Part shown: positions 50,120 to 60,148 of the stretch, piece by piece
Layout: every line of letters starts with the position of its first letter
Position numbering within the stretch: the stretch's first letter is position 1
Origin: an uncultured Porphyromonadaceae bacterium
GTDB taxonomy: Bacteria > Bacteroidota > Bacteroidia > Bacteroidales > Muribaculaceae
Direction: 5' to 3'
DNA: 64,000 nucleotides
NCBI GenBank assembly: GCA_902493335.1
Contig: CABUPJ010000010.1
Location: forward strand, 1 to 64,000
The notes under the pieces: model-generated
Databases searched by the model: none
Told to the model about the DNA's origin: nothing
The model's input: only the letters and a program-made list of their open reading frames with translations
Position numbers and translations under genes: made by a program

Positions 50120-50902
50120 TTATTCTTGCCCCGGGAGGAGGAGGAGGAGGCAGACGACGGGGCAGTGATCCGAGGCCATGGACTCATTGACGACCTGCGA
50201 CGACAACACGGCCGGAGGGTTGTCTCCCTTATACATGATATAATCTATTGTCACGGTCGGATTGTCGGCGGGAAAGGTCGGCGAAGCCGCATCACTCAAC
50301 GGCGTAAACGTCTGCGACAAAGCCTCTATCGCAGGACTGTCGGGCGAAGCATTGAAGTCACCGGCAAGAATCAGAGGCTTGTCAAACGCGGCAGCCTCGC
50401 GGGCGAGAATATCGACCGAAGCCAGACGGTCGGCATCGGTGAGCGACAGGTGGGTCACGCCCATGACATAATTTTCAAACTCAGCGAGCAACAGCGTGCG
50501 CTCTTCTTCAGCACCGGGCAATGGCACACGGCGCACCGACAAGGGACGTTCACGGCTCAGAAGTCCAATGCCATAGCGGCCCCCGTCAAAGTCTATGGCC
50601 GCCGAGAAGACAGGATTCATCCCGGTCGCGGCAGCTATATCGCCCAATATATATCGGCCGCCGCTGCGGTTGGTGACACTGTCGACCTCCTGCACGGCAA
50701 CGACATCGGCCCCGGACGCGATGATGACATCGGCTATGCGCCTGACATCGCGGATGCCATCCATGCCGACAGCGTTATGGACATTATAACTCATGACGCA
50801 AATCGTGTCGCCCTGCGCCGGGGCGATGGCAGCCGAAGTGAGCGCCGCTGTTAATCCGGCGGCAAACATCGCACCGGTCAGAATCAATCGTTTTAATCTC
50901 AT
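50120..50902 (-). CDS. Exported endonuclease/exonuclease/phosphatase-family protein
   Basis: A 260-residue protein with a signal peptide (about 1-26) and the full EEP metal site: MSYNVHN, VVAVQEVDSV (Glu), PLILAGDFNASPDS and ASDHCPVV. Such proteins may cleave nucleic acids, phosphoinositides or sphingolipid head groups; the substrate cannot be fixed from sequence. It lies 23 bp after the BamA/TamA-like gene and may share its transcript. Confidence 0.9.
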   Translation of the reverse strand: MRLKRLILTGAMFAAGLTAALTSAAIAPAQGDTICVMSYNVHNAVGMDGIRDVRRIADVIIASGADVVAVQEVDSVTNRSGGRYILGDIAAATGMNPVFSAAIDFDGGRYGIGLLSRERPLSVRRVPLPGAEEERTLLLAEFENYVMGVTHLSLTDADRLASVDILAREAAAFDKPLILAGDFNASPDSPAIEALSQTFTPLSDAASPTFPADNPTVTIDYIMYKGDNPPAVLSSQVVNESMASDHCPVVCLLLLLPGQE

Positions 50903-50925
50903 TATCAGGAAATGTGGTTGGTTTA

Positions 50926-53244
50926 TCAGAAGGGATAGCCGATGGCGAGGTGGAAGGCAAGCGACCGGCCGAAGGATTTCATATTGTAATAGCCCCGTTT
51001 GCCGGTATCGTAGGGAGCATGAATCCCGATGCCGAGGTCACCGCGCAAGACGAGCATGCCGATGTCGAAGCGCAGGCCTACGCCGGTACCGAGGGCAAGA
51101 TCCTTGAGAAATGTCGAGGCCTCGAGAGTGCCGCCCGGTCGCTGCGGGTCTTCTTTCAGAAGCCACACGTTGCCGGCGTCGACAAAGACCGCTCCGTGAA
51201 GCGGACCGGCAATCGGAAAGCGGTATTCGATATTGGCCTCGAACTTGAATGTACCTGTCTGGTCGAAGTAAGTGCCGTTGCCCGAGTTGGGGTCATGATA
51301 GCTGCCGGGGCCTATACTTCTGACCGTAAACGCTCTGACCGAGTTGGCACCGCCGGCATAGAACTGTTCGGCATATGGCACCTGCGACGAGTTGCCGTAG
51401 GCATGGGCCGCCCCGACGGCGACACGCGTCATGAGCCAGTGTTCGCCCGGGGCTATGCGCCGGCCGTAGACAAGCTGCGTCGAGCCTTTGACAAACTGTG
51501 AGAACGGAGTACCGAAAAGCTCTTTCTCCCCGTGCTTGCCGCAAAGGCTGTAGATGCCCCAGAATATATTGCCCGCTTCCTGGATGGTAAACTGCCAGTT
51601 GAGGGTGTTGTCGCGTCCGATGGCGCGGTCGAAGACATAACTGTAGATCATCTGAGGTATAAACTGGCTCATGAAACTCTGGGCCACAGCCGGGTTGGCG
51701 TTCATTATCGAATCGAAGGCCTCGGTGGTGTGCATCAGATTGGTATATGTCAGCTTGAAAGGCGTGAACGAGTTTGACACATGGCGCGAAACCCGCCAGT
51801 CATAGCTGACCGAGGCGTTAAACTGAGCCATTTTGAAAAAATGCGGACGGTTGAGCAGGTCGGCGTTAAGCTGGAAACGCGTCCACGGCAACTGGAACCG
51901 GCTGCGGGGAATAAATTTAGGCGCAAGCAGCCGCGGGAAAGCCAGCGACGCCGTCAGCCCGACTTCATATGAATTGAATACCGAGCTCCGGCTCTTGCCG
52001 GTCTGCCACTCGTATGCGCCTGTGACATTGACACCCAGCTGCTCGCCGCCGCCGAAGATATTTCGGTTGGTGACGCCAAAACTCAGGCCCGGGCCGAGAT
52101 AGCTGTTTGACTTCGACGAGGCGTTGACCTCGAACGAAACCTCGAGCGGCGAGTCAAACGTGCAGTTTACCAACACGTTCAGCACATCGTTGCCGCCGGT
52201 AGTGTCGGGTATGGCCGAGATGTCGATGGCACTGAAGATGCCGAGCCGTGACAGATATGTCTGCGTGCGGTTCATGTCGCGCACAGAAAACACACGCCCC
52301 GGACGGAAGGTGACACACTCGGGAATTAGATTACGGCGCAGACGCGACGGACGCATCTGTATCAGCGTAGCGCGTGGTGTGGCTATGGTGTCAGGTTCGC
52401 CGCCGCCCCAGTGGCGGTTGGCCACGACGGTCACTTTGCCCGTGCGGTAAGGCTTAAGGGCGAAACGCGGCGCGTTGGATGCCAGCACCATCTTCATCGT
52501 CAGCGCGCCCGGACGGGCCACGCTGTCGGCAAGATACTCGATATACTCGGGCCGGAAGAAATAATAGCCGCGGTTACGCAGACGGTTGGTGATGCGCGTT
52601 CGGGCGGCACTCAGCGAATCGACCGAATATCGCATCTTCGAGAACAGATAGGGGTCTCTGAGCGCCAGCGAATCAATCAGGGTTGTCAGACGGCAGGTGT
52701 CGGGCATGAGCATCATCGTATCAATCGGATACTCCTTGCCGGGATTGACCGTATATCTGATGGCAGCTTTCTTCCTGTTTTTGCCTTTTATCAGCTCATA
52801 AGACGCCGTGCCGCTGAAGAAACCGTTATTGTCAAGCATCTCGTCGATCATCTTCACCCTCACTTCAGGGCGCACATCGGAGACAAGCACCGGCTCTTCG
52901 ACAAGTTTCTCATAAATCCAGTGCTTGAACCCTTTGGGCGGATTCGGCCAGTTGTTGTAGACCCACAGCCCGAGGGGGAAGGGATAGCGCCACGACAACA
53001 GTTTCCAATAGTTGTTCGGAGCCACGTCGACGGTCGAGGCGATTGTCGATTTCAGAGCTGCCGGCACGACGACAGAGTCATTGTTATATTTCACGGCCTT
53101 GGTGCCCGTATAAAGCAGTTCGCCCTCGGGTATGCGCCGCGTTGTCGAACAGGCCGACACCAGCAGCAATATCACGGCCGCAATCAGGGCCGATGACGGC
53201 ACGCCGGCCATAAAGGCGCTATTTCGTCTCTTTGTCCTTTTCAT
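50926..53244 (-). CDS. BamA/TamA-like outer-membrane assembly protein
   Basis: A 772-residue outer-membrane protein with a lipoprotein-type signal (Cys32 in LLVSAC). A POTRA-bearing periplasmic region (about 40-400) is followed by a 16-strand-type Bac_surface_Ag barrel (about 400-772) with YAGGANSVRAFTVRSIGPG, FKFEANIEYRFPI and a C-terminal Phe (HLAIGYPF). It overlaps the end of the TamB-like gene by 26 bp. This is the arrangement expected for a TamA/TamB translocation-and-assembly pair. The house BamA of the organism would normally sit elsewhere with ompH and lpx genes. Confidence 0.9.
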   Translation of the reverse strand: MKRTKRRNSAFMAGVPSSALIAAVILLLVSACSTTRRIPEGELLYTGTKAVKYNNDSVVVPAALKSTIASTVDVAPNNYWKLLSWRYPFPLGLWVYNNWPNPPKGFKHWIYEKLVEEPVLVSDVRPEVRVKMIDEMLDNNGFFSGTASYELIKGKNRKKAAIRYTVNPGKEYPIDTMMLMPDTCRLTTLIDSLALRDPYLFSKMRYSVDSLSAARTRITNRLRNRGYYFFRPEYIEYLADSVARPGALTMKMVLASNAPRFALKPYRTGKVTVVANRHWGGGEPDTIATPRATLIQMRPSRLRRNLIPECVTFRPGRVFSVRDMNRTQTYLSRLGIFSAIDISAIPDTTGGNDVLNVLVNCTFDSPLEVSFEVNASSKSNSYLGPGLSFGVTNRNIFGGGEQLGVNVTGAYEWQTGKSRSSVFNSYEVGLTASLAFPRLLAPKFIPRSRFQLPWTRFQLNADLLNRPHFFKMAQFNASVSYDWRVSRHVSNSFTPFKLTYTNLMHTTEAFDSIMNANPAVAQSFMSQFIPQMIYSYVFDRAIGRDNTLNWQFTIQEAGNIFWGIYSLCGKHGEKELFGTPFSQFVKGSTQLVYGRRIAPGEHWLMTRVAVGAAHAYGNSSQVPYAEQFYAGGANSVRAFTVRSIGPGSYHDPNSGNGTYFDQTGTFKFEANIEYRFPIAGPLHGAVFVDAGNVWLLKEDPQRPGGTLEASTFLKDLALGTGVGLRFDIGMLVLRGDLGIGIHAPYDTGKRGYYNMKSFGRSLAFHLAIGYPF

Positions 53245-56200
53245 CGTCGGTTATGGCTTCTTTGTTGATATTATCGTTGACGACAGTCGGCTCGTCTTTT
53301 TTCTTCTTGGGTTTAAGAAAGTTGAACATCTGGCTCATGCGGCGCAGTTTGCGGCGGTAGACAAAGCCTACGCCTGTCTGTGTCACCTCGCCCTCGAGTA
53401 TGCTCTCATAGCCTGTATGGCGGAAGATGCGCACATACATCGTTCGGCTGTTGTTGAGGAAGTATTCAAACGAGATATCGTTAATGAGATTCTGTGAGAA
53501 GTTCTCATCGGCGTTGGCGTCGGTCGAATAGTTACCGCCGACAACTATCTTTATACGGTCGTTGAACAGCGACTTCGACACCTGATAGCTGTAGCTTGTC
53601 GTTGTCGACGACGAGCCGTCGACTGTGCGGTCATACTGATTGATGCCGAACGAGATGTCGACGCCGCGTATGTTGTTCGCCATCCATCCGTTGAGCTGCG
53701 ACTCGAGGAACGAGAACAGCGGATTGGCCGACATCTTGGTGTCGCCTTTGGTGTTGCCACCTGTATAGACGCCGTAAAGCATCATGTTCATGGCCTCGTT
53801 GGCCCGCTGGTCGGCGCTCATCGACTCAAGTTCGTTGGCGACGGTGACATCATCGTTGGTGGCTAGGTCAAACGCAACTTTCATGTTGTTGACCGTACCG
53901 GTGACATTGACTATGACATCGAAGTTGACCAGACGCGAATTCTGTCCCTGCTGGGTGACATTGGCCTTCATCACATCCATCGCATGGATGTTGAGCGTCG
54001 GATTCATCATGTCGCCGTTGAAAGCCACGTAACTGTTGTTATAGAAGTTAAACAGCTTCTCTGACATAAACGGCGGCGTATATCTCACGAAGCCTTCGTT
54101 GAGGTTCAGCCGGCCCGTCAGGCGCCCGTCGCTCAGGGGCGACATCGCGAAATTGAGTGTGCCCGAGCTCTGGAGCTGAACCTTGTCCTTGCCGTCGCTC
54201 GAAAGGTCGACGCTTATCGTCGAACCGTTGTTGATGTTGAGCATGGCGTTGAGCACAATCGCCATCTCGCTTGTGGCAACACTGTCGGCAAACGCTACCG
54301 CAGTCGTGTCGGTGAAGTTGACAAACTTGACCATGTCGTCGGTCGACTGCGACTGCAGCCTGTTGGCGGCGTCGGGTATGACGTAGGTCACATTCGTTCC
54401 AGGCTCAATGTCGAGCGTGGCGTCGACGAAAAGCAGACTCAGACCACCTTTGACCGAAGCGTCGAGCGAGATAAAGGCTTTGCCGTAGACATCGGCGCCT
54501 TTCGAGGCACGGCGCGTGTTGACAAGCTGCATGTTGTCGGCCTTGAGCCTGAGGTCAAGCACCGGCGCCGAGAGGCTTTTGAGATCGACCGTGCCGTCGA
54601 TAGACAGCGGATTCTCGTTGACACCGCTGATTTTGAAGTTGTCGAATGTCACAAGGTTGTCGATGACGGGAATCTCGACATCGCTGAATTTATAAGGAGT
54701 GCCGGTGAGGGCGAGTTTGACGGCTGTGTCGTCGAAGTCGAGTTTGCCGTTGAATACGGGCGCTTCCGAATCTCCTGTGATGACCATATTGCCGTTGAGC
54801 ACACCCGATAGTGTCGCCATGCCCGGCGGCAGGAACGGATTGACCGTTGCCAGCGGGAAACGTATCATCGAGAAATCGAGATTATAGAGGCTCGTCGAAG
54901 TTGTGTCGTTAAGATTACCGGCGAGTGTGATGGTCTTCTCGCCGTCGACATAGACGTCTGATTTGGCATAGAGCATGCCGCCGGGACGTGTCGAGAGGTC
55001 GAAGTCGGCCTTGATGTCGCCGACGCGCTGCTTGCCGTATGTGAGTTTGTCGAGAGTGACGACACCGCTGCCGTTATAGACACCGTCGACTGTGTTGACC
55101 TTTATGTCGGCGCTGAGGTCGCCGGAGACAGGCGGCGCGAAGGGATTGATGGCAATCCAGTCGGCGAGATGGATGTTGCCGAGACGCACGATAAGATCTT
55201 CCTGACCTTCGCTGCCGTCGACATGGGTCGTGAATATCTTGAGCGAACTGTTGCCGCCGGTCATGTCGATGTCGGCGTCGATATGTCTGTCACTGAAACG
55301 ATAGCTGACATAGTTGTCGCTGTTGAGTGCCCAGTTCTGATAGCCGATGACAGGATTGGCGGGTATGACGTTGACCGTCAGCAATGAGTCGCTGACCTCT
55401 GCTTTGAGACCGAAATCAAAGCCTTCCTTACCTTTGATATTCTGCTGTGTCAGACGCAGCGCCGCTATGTTTCGGGTCGCGAAGCCGTCGACTTTAACCT
55501 TGGCGAAATCGTCGAATGTGCCCGGACGGTTGTTGACAGCCCCGGTGAAATGGAGATGCTCCTTATGCTGGCGCGCACCGAAGGTTATGGTGTCGAGCCG
55601 CGTCGTACCGGTAACGAATCCCAGCATCTGCGAATTGAGTCTCAGCGTAGTATCGTTGTCGGCGGTGAGCGACAGATGGCTGAACCCTGTCTTGGATGTC
55701 GCAAGTATATCGTTGACGAAATTGTTGCGGCCTGCCCTCATGTCGAAGACAAGACCGGGCAGAGCGTCGTGTATCTGTTCGACGTCAATACGGCGTTTTG
55801 TCATCTGCGAGTCAACCACAGCAGAGACGTTTCCAAAAGCTGTCATCAGGCTGTCGAGTCCGCAATAGGCTGTAAACCTGGCATTGAGATCGCGGTTGGT
55901 GAGACTGAGATCTGTCAGTGAGTCATTGGCGCTGAGGTGCGCGAGAATGTCAGAGACCGTGATATCCCCTTCAGGACGTTCGAGGGTCAGGTCTTCGAGA
56001 GTCACCCGGCCGTCGATTATCTTGTCTTTCGGTGTGATGGCGGCATCGGCGGTCAGACTGAGCGATACTTTCATGTCAGACTCCGAGAACTTCAAAGCCC
56101 TGAGGTCTATGTCCTCACCGTCAACGGCAGCAGTCCATTCATATACATCGCCGGCGAGATTGCCGCTTGCCTGCGCCGTGACAGGCAGCGACGGGTCGGT

Positions 56201-58018
56201 TGACACAAGCCTGACGTCGGCCTTGCCGTCCCTGAGGGTGGCATCGGCTTCTATATCCCTGTATTCATGACCGTTGTAGACAGCCGATGCGAGCGACAGA
56301 CGCGCATCGGCAGAAGTCTTGGGCGAGAATGGGTCATAACCGTGTCCCGAAGCGGTCAATGTGCCTGAAACCTTACCCACGCCGAGAAGCGGCATGATGC
56401 TGCTGACCGGGAAAGCGCCGACGCTGACATCGGCCTTGTAGTCTTCGCTGCGGGAACGCCACAGGCCGTCAAGAGCGACAGTGCCACCCTCGGCTATTAC
56501 CTTGACATTGCCCCCGAAAGTACCGTTATTTGCCCTGATCCGTCCTGTTATTGCCATCTGAGGTATATCGAGCGTCGTCTCAGGCGAGAGGAAGGTGCGT
56601 TTGAGATAGCGGCCGTTGAGTATACTGCCCGACAGGGCTATATCGCCGCCGATACGCGCCGTATTGAACACATCTGTCAGATTGCCTTTGGCCTTAAGTG
56701 TGACTATATGGTTGACTGCGACATCCAGGCGTCTGATATCAAGGTCAGAGGCTACGCCTGAGAGATCGACGGCAAGGTCGATGCCGTCATCGGCCGGGAG
56801 TGTCATGAGATACGGCATGAAGGCCGGGAACATCATTCTCAGATCAGAGACGCCGACCGCGCCGCCGGCTTTGAGGGCGAGCGGCAGGTCAGGGTCGGTC
56901 ATCATATCGCCCGACCCTAACAATCCGGTGACATCGAGGGCTGTGACAGGTGTCGAGATTATAAAGTCGTCAAACGCTATTGCTGTCGAATCGATTTCGA
57001 GCGTGCCACTGGTCGTCAGGCTCACGCCACAACGCTCATGACCGCTCAGACGAAGCGGCAGCCTGACTGTCGAGGCCTGATTATAAAAATCTTTGACTGT
57101 AAGATCGAGGCTGTCGACCTCGATATAGGCGAAATCGAGACCCGGCGCCGGCGTGACTCCGCGCGTGGTATACAGAGCTTTCGAGCCGGTGAAAGCGATT
57201 GAGTCGATAGTGACTGTCCACGGAGCTGACGCAGTCGTGTCCGTGGCGACTACGGGTATTGATGCCACTGTAGCCGAGTCGGGGGCTATATATGCCGCCG
57301 CCAGACGGTCTCCGGCAAACGTGCCTATGGCGACCTTCTGGGCCGCAAGATCAATGAGACCGTTCTCAAGCGAGCCGCGACCTATCGTGGCGCCAAGAGA
57401 GTCTATCGTAGGCAGAAGACTCATCGAATAGCGCAGATTATCGAGACTTAGACGCCCGAGCCTGATGCTCATGGCAGTCTGCGATGCAGGCTTCTCGGCT
57501 GCGGCGACAGATGTTGTATCTGGTTTGATGGTCATGGCGACAGTGGCATCAGAAAGCCGGCCGTCGCTGACATCGATAGCCATGTCGGACAGTCTGACCG
57601 AAGCCGGCGACAGCGACAGGCTGCCGGCCGCCAGCGTCATATACATTGCCGAATCGCGGCTACCCATCACATAGCGCGCGCCGTCGGCCTCGAGGGTCGT
57701 GACGTCGACCTCGCCTTTTAACAGAGGCAACAGCGCCACATCGGCTACAAGACGGTCGGCGGCCACAAGTGTGTCTGCGCCGTTGACGACCGACAGACCG
57801 CCGGCCTCGACCGACAGCGGGAAACCGAGTCTGAACGTGTCGAGCGTATAACGCGTCTCACCTCCGCTGTTGAGCTTACCTACAAGATGGACGCGAAGAG
57901 TCTCCTGAAGCCACGGCGAATAGAGCGAGATGACAACACCGCACACAAGCAACAAAATCCCCAGGACTATAAATCCCAGAGTCTTGAAAACGTTTTTAAT
58001 GACAGTCGAGGCTTTCAC
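53219..58018 (-). CDS. TamB-like translocation and assembly protein (DUF490)
   Basis: A 1599-residue AsmA/TamB-type protein anchored by one N-terminal helix (about residues 11-30) and spanning the periplasm as a long beta-groove. Bridge-like proteins of this family move phospholipids or help insert outer-membrane proteins. The C-terminal TamB domain (about 1200-1560) shows GGNYSTDANADENFSQNLINDISFEYFLN and MYVRIFRHTGYESILEGEVTQTGVGFVYRRKL. The start codon is GTG: the next in-frame upstream codons reach a stop without an ATG, and the membrane helix begins at once. Its stop lies inside the barrel gene. The length is at the upper range for the family. Confidence 0.93.
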   Translation of the reverse strand: MKASTVIKNVFKTLGFIVLGILLLVCGVVISLYSPWLQETLRVHLVGKLNSGGETRYTLDTFRLGFPLSVEAGGLSVVNGADTLVAADRLVADVALLPLLKGEVDVTTLEADGARYVMGSRDSAMYMTLAAGSLSLSPASVRLSDMAIDVSDGRLSDATVAMTIKPDTTSVAAAEKPASQTAMSIRLGRLSLDNLRYSMSLLPTIDSLGATIGRGSLENGLIDLAAQKVAIGTFAGDRLAAAYIAPDSATVASIPVVATDTTASAPWTVTIDSIAFTGSKALYTTRGVTPAPGLDFAYIEVDSLDLTVKDFYNQASTVRLPLRLSGHERCGVSLTTSGTLEIDSTAIAFDDFIISTPVTALDVTGLLGSGDMMTDPDLPLALKAGGAVGVSDLRMMFPAFMPYLMTLPADDGIDLAVDLSGVASDLDIRRLDVAVNHIVTLKAKGNLTDVFNTARIGGDIALSGSILNGRYLKRTFLSPETTLDIPQMAITGRIRANNGTFGGNVKVIAEGGTVALDGLWRSRSEDYKADVSVGAFPVSSIMPLLGVGKVSGTLTASGHGYDPFSPKTSADARLSLASAVYNGHEYRDIEADATLRDGKADVRLVSTDPSLPVTAQASGNLAGDVYEWTAAVDGEDIDLRALKFSESDMKVSLSLTADAAITPKDKIIDGRVTLEDLTLERPEGDITVSDILAHLSANDSLTDLSLTNRDLNARFTAYCGLDSLMTAFGNVSAVVDSQMTKRRIDVEQIHDALPGLVFDMRAGRNNFVNDILATSKTGFSHLSLTADNDTTLRLNSQMLGFVTGTTRLDTITFGARQHKEHLHFTGAVNNRPGTFDDFAKVKVDGFATRNIAALRLTQQNIKGKEGFDFGLKAEVSDSLLTVNVIPANPVIGYQNWALNSDNYVSYRFSDRHIDADIDMTGGNSSLKIFTTHVDGSEGQEDLIVRLGNIHLADWIAINPFAPPVSGDLSADIKVNTVDGVYNGSGVVTLDKLTYGKQRVGDIKADFDLSTRPGGMLYAKSDVYVDGEKTITLAGNLNDTTSTSLYNLDFSMIRFPLATVNPFLPPGMATLSGVLNGNMVITGDSEAPVFNGKLDFDDTAVKLALTGTPYKFSDVEIPVIDNLVTFDNFKISGVNENPLSIDGTVDLKSLSAPVLDLRLKADNMQLVNTRRASKGADVYGKAFISLDASVKGGLSLLFVDATLDIEPGTNVTYVIPDAANRLQSQSTDDMVKFVNFTDTTAVAFADSVATSEMAIVLNAMLNINNGSTISVDLSSDGKDKVQLQSSGTLNFAMSPLSDGRLTGRLNLNEGFVRYTPPFMSEKLFNFYNNSYVAFNGDMMNPTLNIHAMDVMKANVTQQGQNSRLVNFDVIVNVTGTVNNMKVAFDLATNDDVTVANELESMSADQRANEAMNMMLYGVYTGGNTKGDTKMSANPLFSFLESQLNGWMANNIRGVDISFGINQYDRTVDGSSSTTTSYSYQVSKSLFNDRIKIVVGGNYSTDANADENFSQNLINDISFEYFLNNSRTMYVRIFRHTGYESILEGEVTQTGVGFVYRRKLRRMSQMFNFLKPKKKKDEPTVVNDNINKEAITDDEKDKETK

Positions 58019-58094
58019 GCAGCAGTAGTAATTATGATGAACTTCTCAATAAAAAACAACTGAGTGGCGGATAGGTTTTATCGGCTGTCAAATT

Positions 58095-58988
58095 TCATTC
58101 GCGAAGTTTCACCCGCAGAGCCGTAGGCGACTCGCCGAAATGGGTTTTTACATACTTTCCGAAAAACGACAGGTTGGGAAAGAGCAGACGGTTTGAGATT
58201 TCCTTGACCGTCATGTCGCTGTATTTAAGATAACGGCGTATATCCTCGACGACATAGCTGTTGATCCAGTCGAACGCTGTGCGGCCGCTGACGTTACGGC
58301 ACACGGTCGACAGATATTTGGGTGTCACACAGAGCTGACGGGCATACCAGGCCACGAGTCTGGGACGCACCTCGACCTTGTTGAGCAGTTCGATAAAACG
58401 TTTGAACAGAATTTCACGCTGACGCACGGCACCTCCTCCGAATCGGTCACCCATCTCGCCCATGTCGGCAAGAAGCTCGAAAAGAGCGGCCCGCACCACC
58501 GACAATATGATTTCGCGGTCGTATGGCGATTTGTCGCTCAGCGTGGCTTTGCGCTGCAATATGCCGTCATAGAGCTGATAGAGTTTGATTTTATCGCTGC
58601 TTATGTCGACGATAGGATTGTCCATGACCCGCAACGCACGATTCCACAGAGCACTGTGCGACAGGTTGGTATGTATCAGATTCTGGGAGACGCAGAAGAC
58701 ATTTCCCTTGAAATCGCCGCTTACTCTGAGGTTGGCGACAAGATCGTTCGGACGGCCTATTATAACCTGACGGCTGGCGATAGAATGAAGATATGAGTTT
58801 ATCTCGACGTCAAGACGCCCTTTGACACACATCACCACGGCAAACATATTGAGTTTCATGCACTCTATCCACGCCGGGAACTGCGTGATGTCGTTGTAGA
58901 ACACAAAATCGTCATCGAGGCTGCCCGTTATGTGGGTCGTCTCGACGATGGCCTTAAGATTGATAGTGTCAAAATCGTCGCGTTTCAT
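58095..58988 (-). CDS. AraC-family transcriptional regulator
   Basis: A 297-residue DNA-binding protein. The N-terminal ~190 residues look like a cupin/AraC ligand-binding domain. The C-terminal double HTH (about 195-297) has WYARQLCVTPKYLSTVCRNVSGRTAFDWINSY and RLLFPNLSFFGKYVKTHFGESPTALRVK. The ATG at 58988 is chosen over a TTG at 59030 because the latter lies within the hairpin that ends the upstream ROK gene. It sits between the ROK kinase and the TamB gene on the same strand; the target is unknown. Confidence 0.93.
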   Translation of the reverse strand: MKRDDFDTINLKAIVETTHITGSLDDDFVFYNDITQFPAWIECMKLNMFAVVMCVKGRLDVEINSYLHSIASRQVIIGRPNDLVANLRVSGDFKGNVFCVSQNLIHTNLSHSALWNRALRVMDNPIVDISSDKIKLYQLYDGILQRKATLSDKSPYDREIILSVVRAALFELLADMGEMGDRFGGGAVRQREILFKRFIELLNKVEVRPRLVAWYARQLCVTPKYLSTVCRNVSGRTAFDWINSYVVEDIRRYLKYSDMTVKEISNRLLFPNLSFFGKYVKTHFGESPTALRVKLRE

Positions 58989-59013
58989 GCAAGTCTGTAA
59001 TATTGATGATAAC

Positions 59014-59044
59014 GCGCCCGACGTCGACAATTGACATCGGGCGC
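59014..59044 (-). terminator. Hairpin after the ROK gene
   Basis: GCGCCCGA (59014-59021) pairs with TCGGGCGC (59037-59044), extended by 3 bp after one mismatch. No strong T tract follows, so termination may be partial. Confidence 0.5.
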
Positions 59045-59066
59045 AGTATCTGATTCTTTGTGAGAA

Positions 59067-60056
59067 TTATGCCTCTGTCTTTGAAGCTGCCGAAGCCGGC
59101 ATCTTGGCCTCCCAGCCGAGAGCGCTTGCACCGAGAACGGCGGCGTCGGCCTCTTTAAGCTCGCTGAGAAGAATTTTGGGTTTGCCCTTGAAGCAGGCGA
59201 GCATGCTTCTGTCCATAGCCTGACGCATGGGCTTGAGCAGGAGTTCGCCGGATTTTGCCAGACCGCCGAATAGGATGAATGCCTCGGGCGACGAGAACAC
59301 TGTCATGTCGGCAAGAGCCTCGCCGAGGATGGTGCCTGTATAGACAAATATCTCGTTTGCAAGAGCATCGCCGCTCATAGCTGCGTCGTAGACGTCTTTT
59401 GATGTAATCTGCTCGATAGGAATGTCGCGCAGCAGCGAGGGCTCTGTACGTATTTCGAGGAACTCGCGTGCGGTGCGGGCGACGCCTGTAGCCGAGCAAT
59501 AGGCCTCGAGACAGCCTGTGCGGCCGCAGCCGCAGAGACGGCCGTTGTTACGTTTGACGATGAGGTGGCCGAGCTCGCCGGCGAGACCGTCATGACCGTA
59601 GACAACCTGTCCGTTGATGACGATACCCGAACCGACACCCGTACCGAGGGTAATCATTATAAAGTCTTTGAGACCGCGGGCGGCGCCATAGGTCATCTCG
59701 CCGATAGCGGCGGCGTTGGCGTCGTTGGTGATGGCAACGGGAATACCGAATTTATCGCTCACAAGCTCTGCCAGAGGTATGGGAGTCGGCCAGGGAAGGT
59801 TGACGCCGTCTTCGATCATACCTGTGAAATAGTTTGAGTTGGGGGCGCCTATGCCTATGCCGTGGATTTTGTCGACAGCGTCATTGGCCACAATCAGACG
59901 TGTGGCTTCCTGATAAAGCTCGTCAAGATAATCCTCGATTTTATTGTGTTTTGCCGTTTTGATAGAAGCACTTGCCACAACGACACCGCGGGCGTCTACA
60001 ATTCCAAAGACGGTGTTCGTACCGCCTATGTCGATTCCTAATACATAAGGTTTCAT
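59067..60056 (-). CDS. ROK-family sugar kinase (glucokinase/N-acetyl-hexosamine kinase type)
   Basis: A 329-residue cytosolic sugar kinase. ATP-binding GIDIGGTNTVFG is at 7-18, the catalytic Asp112 is in TNDANAAAIGE, ExGH is at 161-164 and the zinc site CGCGRTGCLEAYC is at 175-187. No N-terminal HTH, so it is an enzyme rather than a ROK repressor. Substrate could be glucose, GlcNAc or ManNAc; the two GH89 genes in the window make GlcNAc attractive, but this is inference. The ATG at 60056 is chosen because a -7 element lies 42 bp upstream and the longer TTG form adds unrelated residues. Confidence 0.93.
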   Translation of the reverse strand: MKPYVLGIDIGGTNTVFGIVDARGVVVASASIKTAKHNKIEDYLDELYQEATRLIVANDAVDKIHGIGIGAPNSNYFTGMIEDGVNLPWPTPIPLAELVSDKFGIPVAITNDANAAAIGEMTYGAARGLKDFIMITLGTGVGSGIVINGQVVYGHDGLAGELGHLIVKRNNGRLCGCGRTGCLEAYCSATGVARTAREFLEIRTEPSLLRDIPIEQITSKDVYDAAMSGDALANEIFVYTGTILGEALADMTVFSSPEAFILFGGLAKSGELLLKPMRQAMDRSMLACFKGKPKILLSELKEADAAVLGASALGWEAKMPASAASKTEA

Positions 60057-60097
60057 GATAGTAGTATATTTGGTTTTGGTTAAAAGATTCATTTCGG

Positions 60098-60129
60098 CAA
60101 AGATAATAAATTTTTTTCCATCGCCACAA
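60098..60129 (-). promoter_or_regulatory. Promoter of the ROK kinase gene
   Basis: Minus strand TTG (60129-60127), 21 nt, TATCTTTG (60105-60098). Supports the start at 60056 and rules out the longer form, which would begin upstream of it. Confidence 0.65.
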
Positions 60130-60148
60130 CACCCACGCCCCCAAATTA

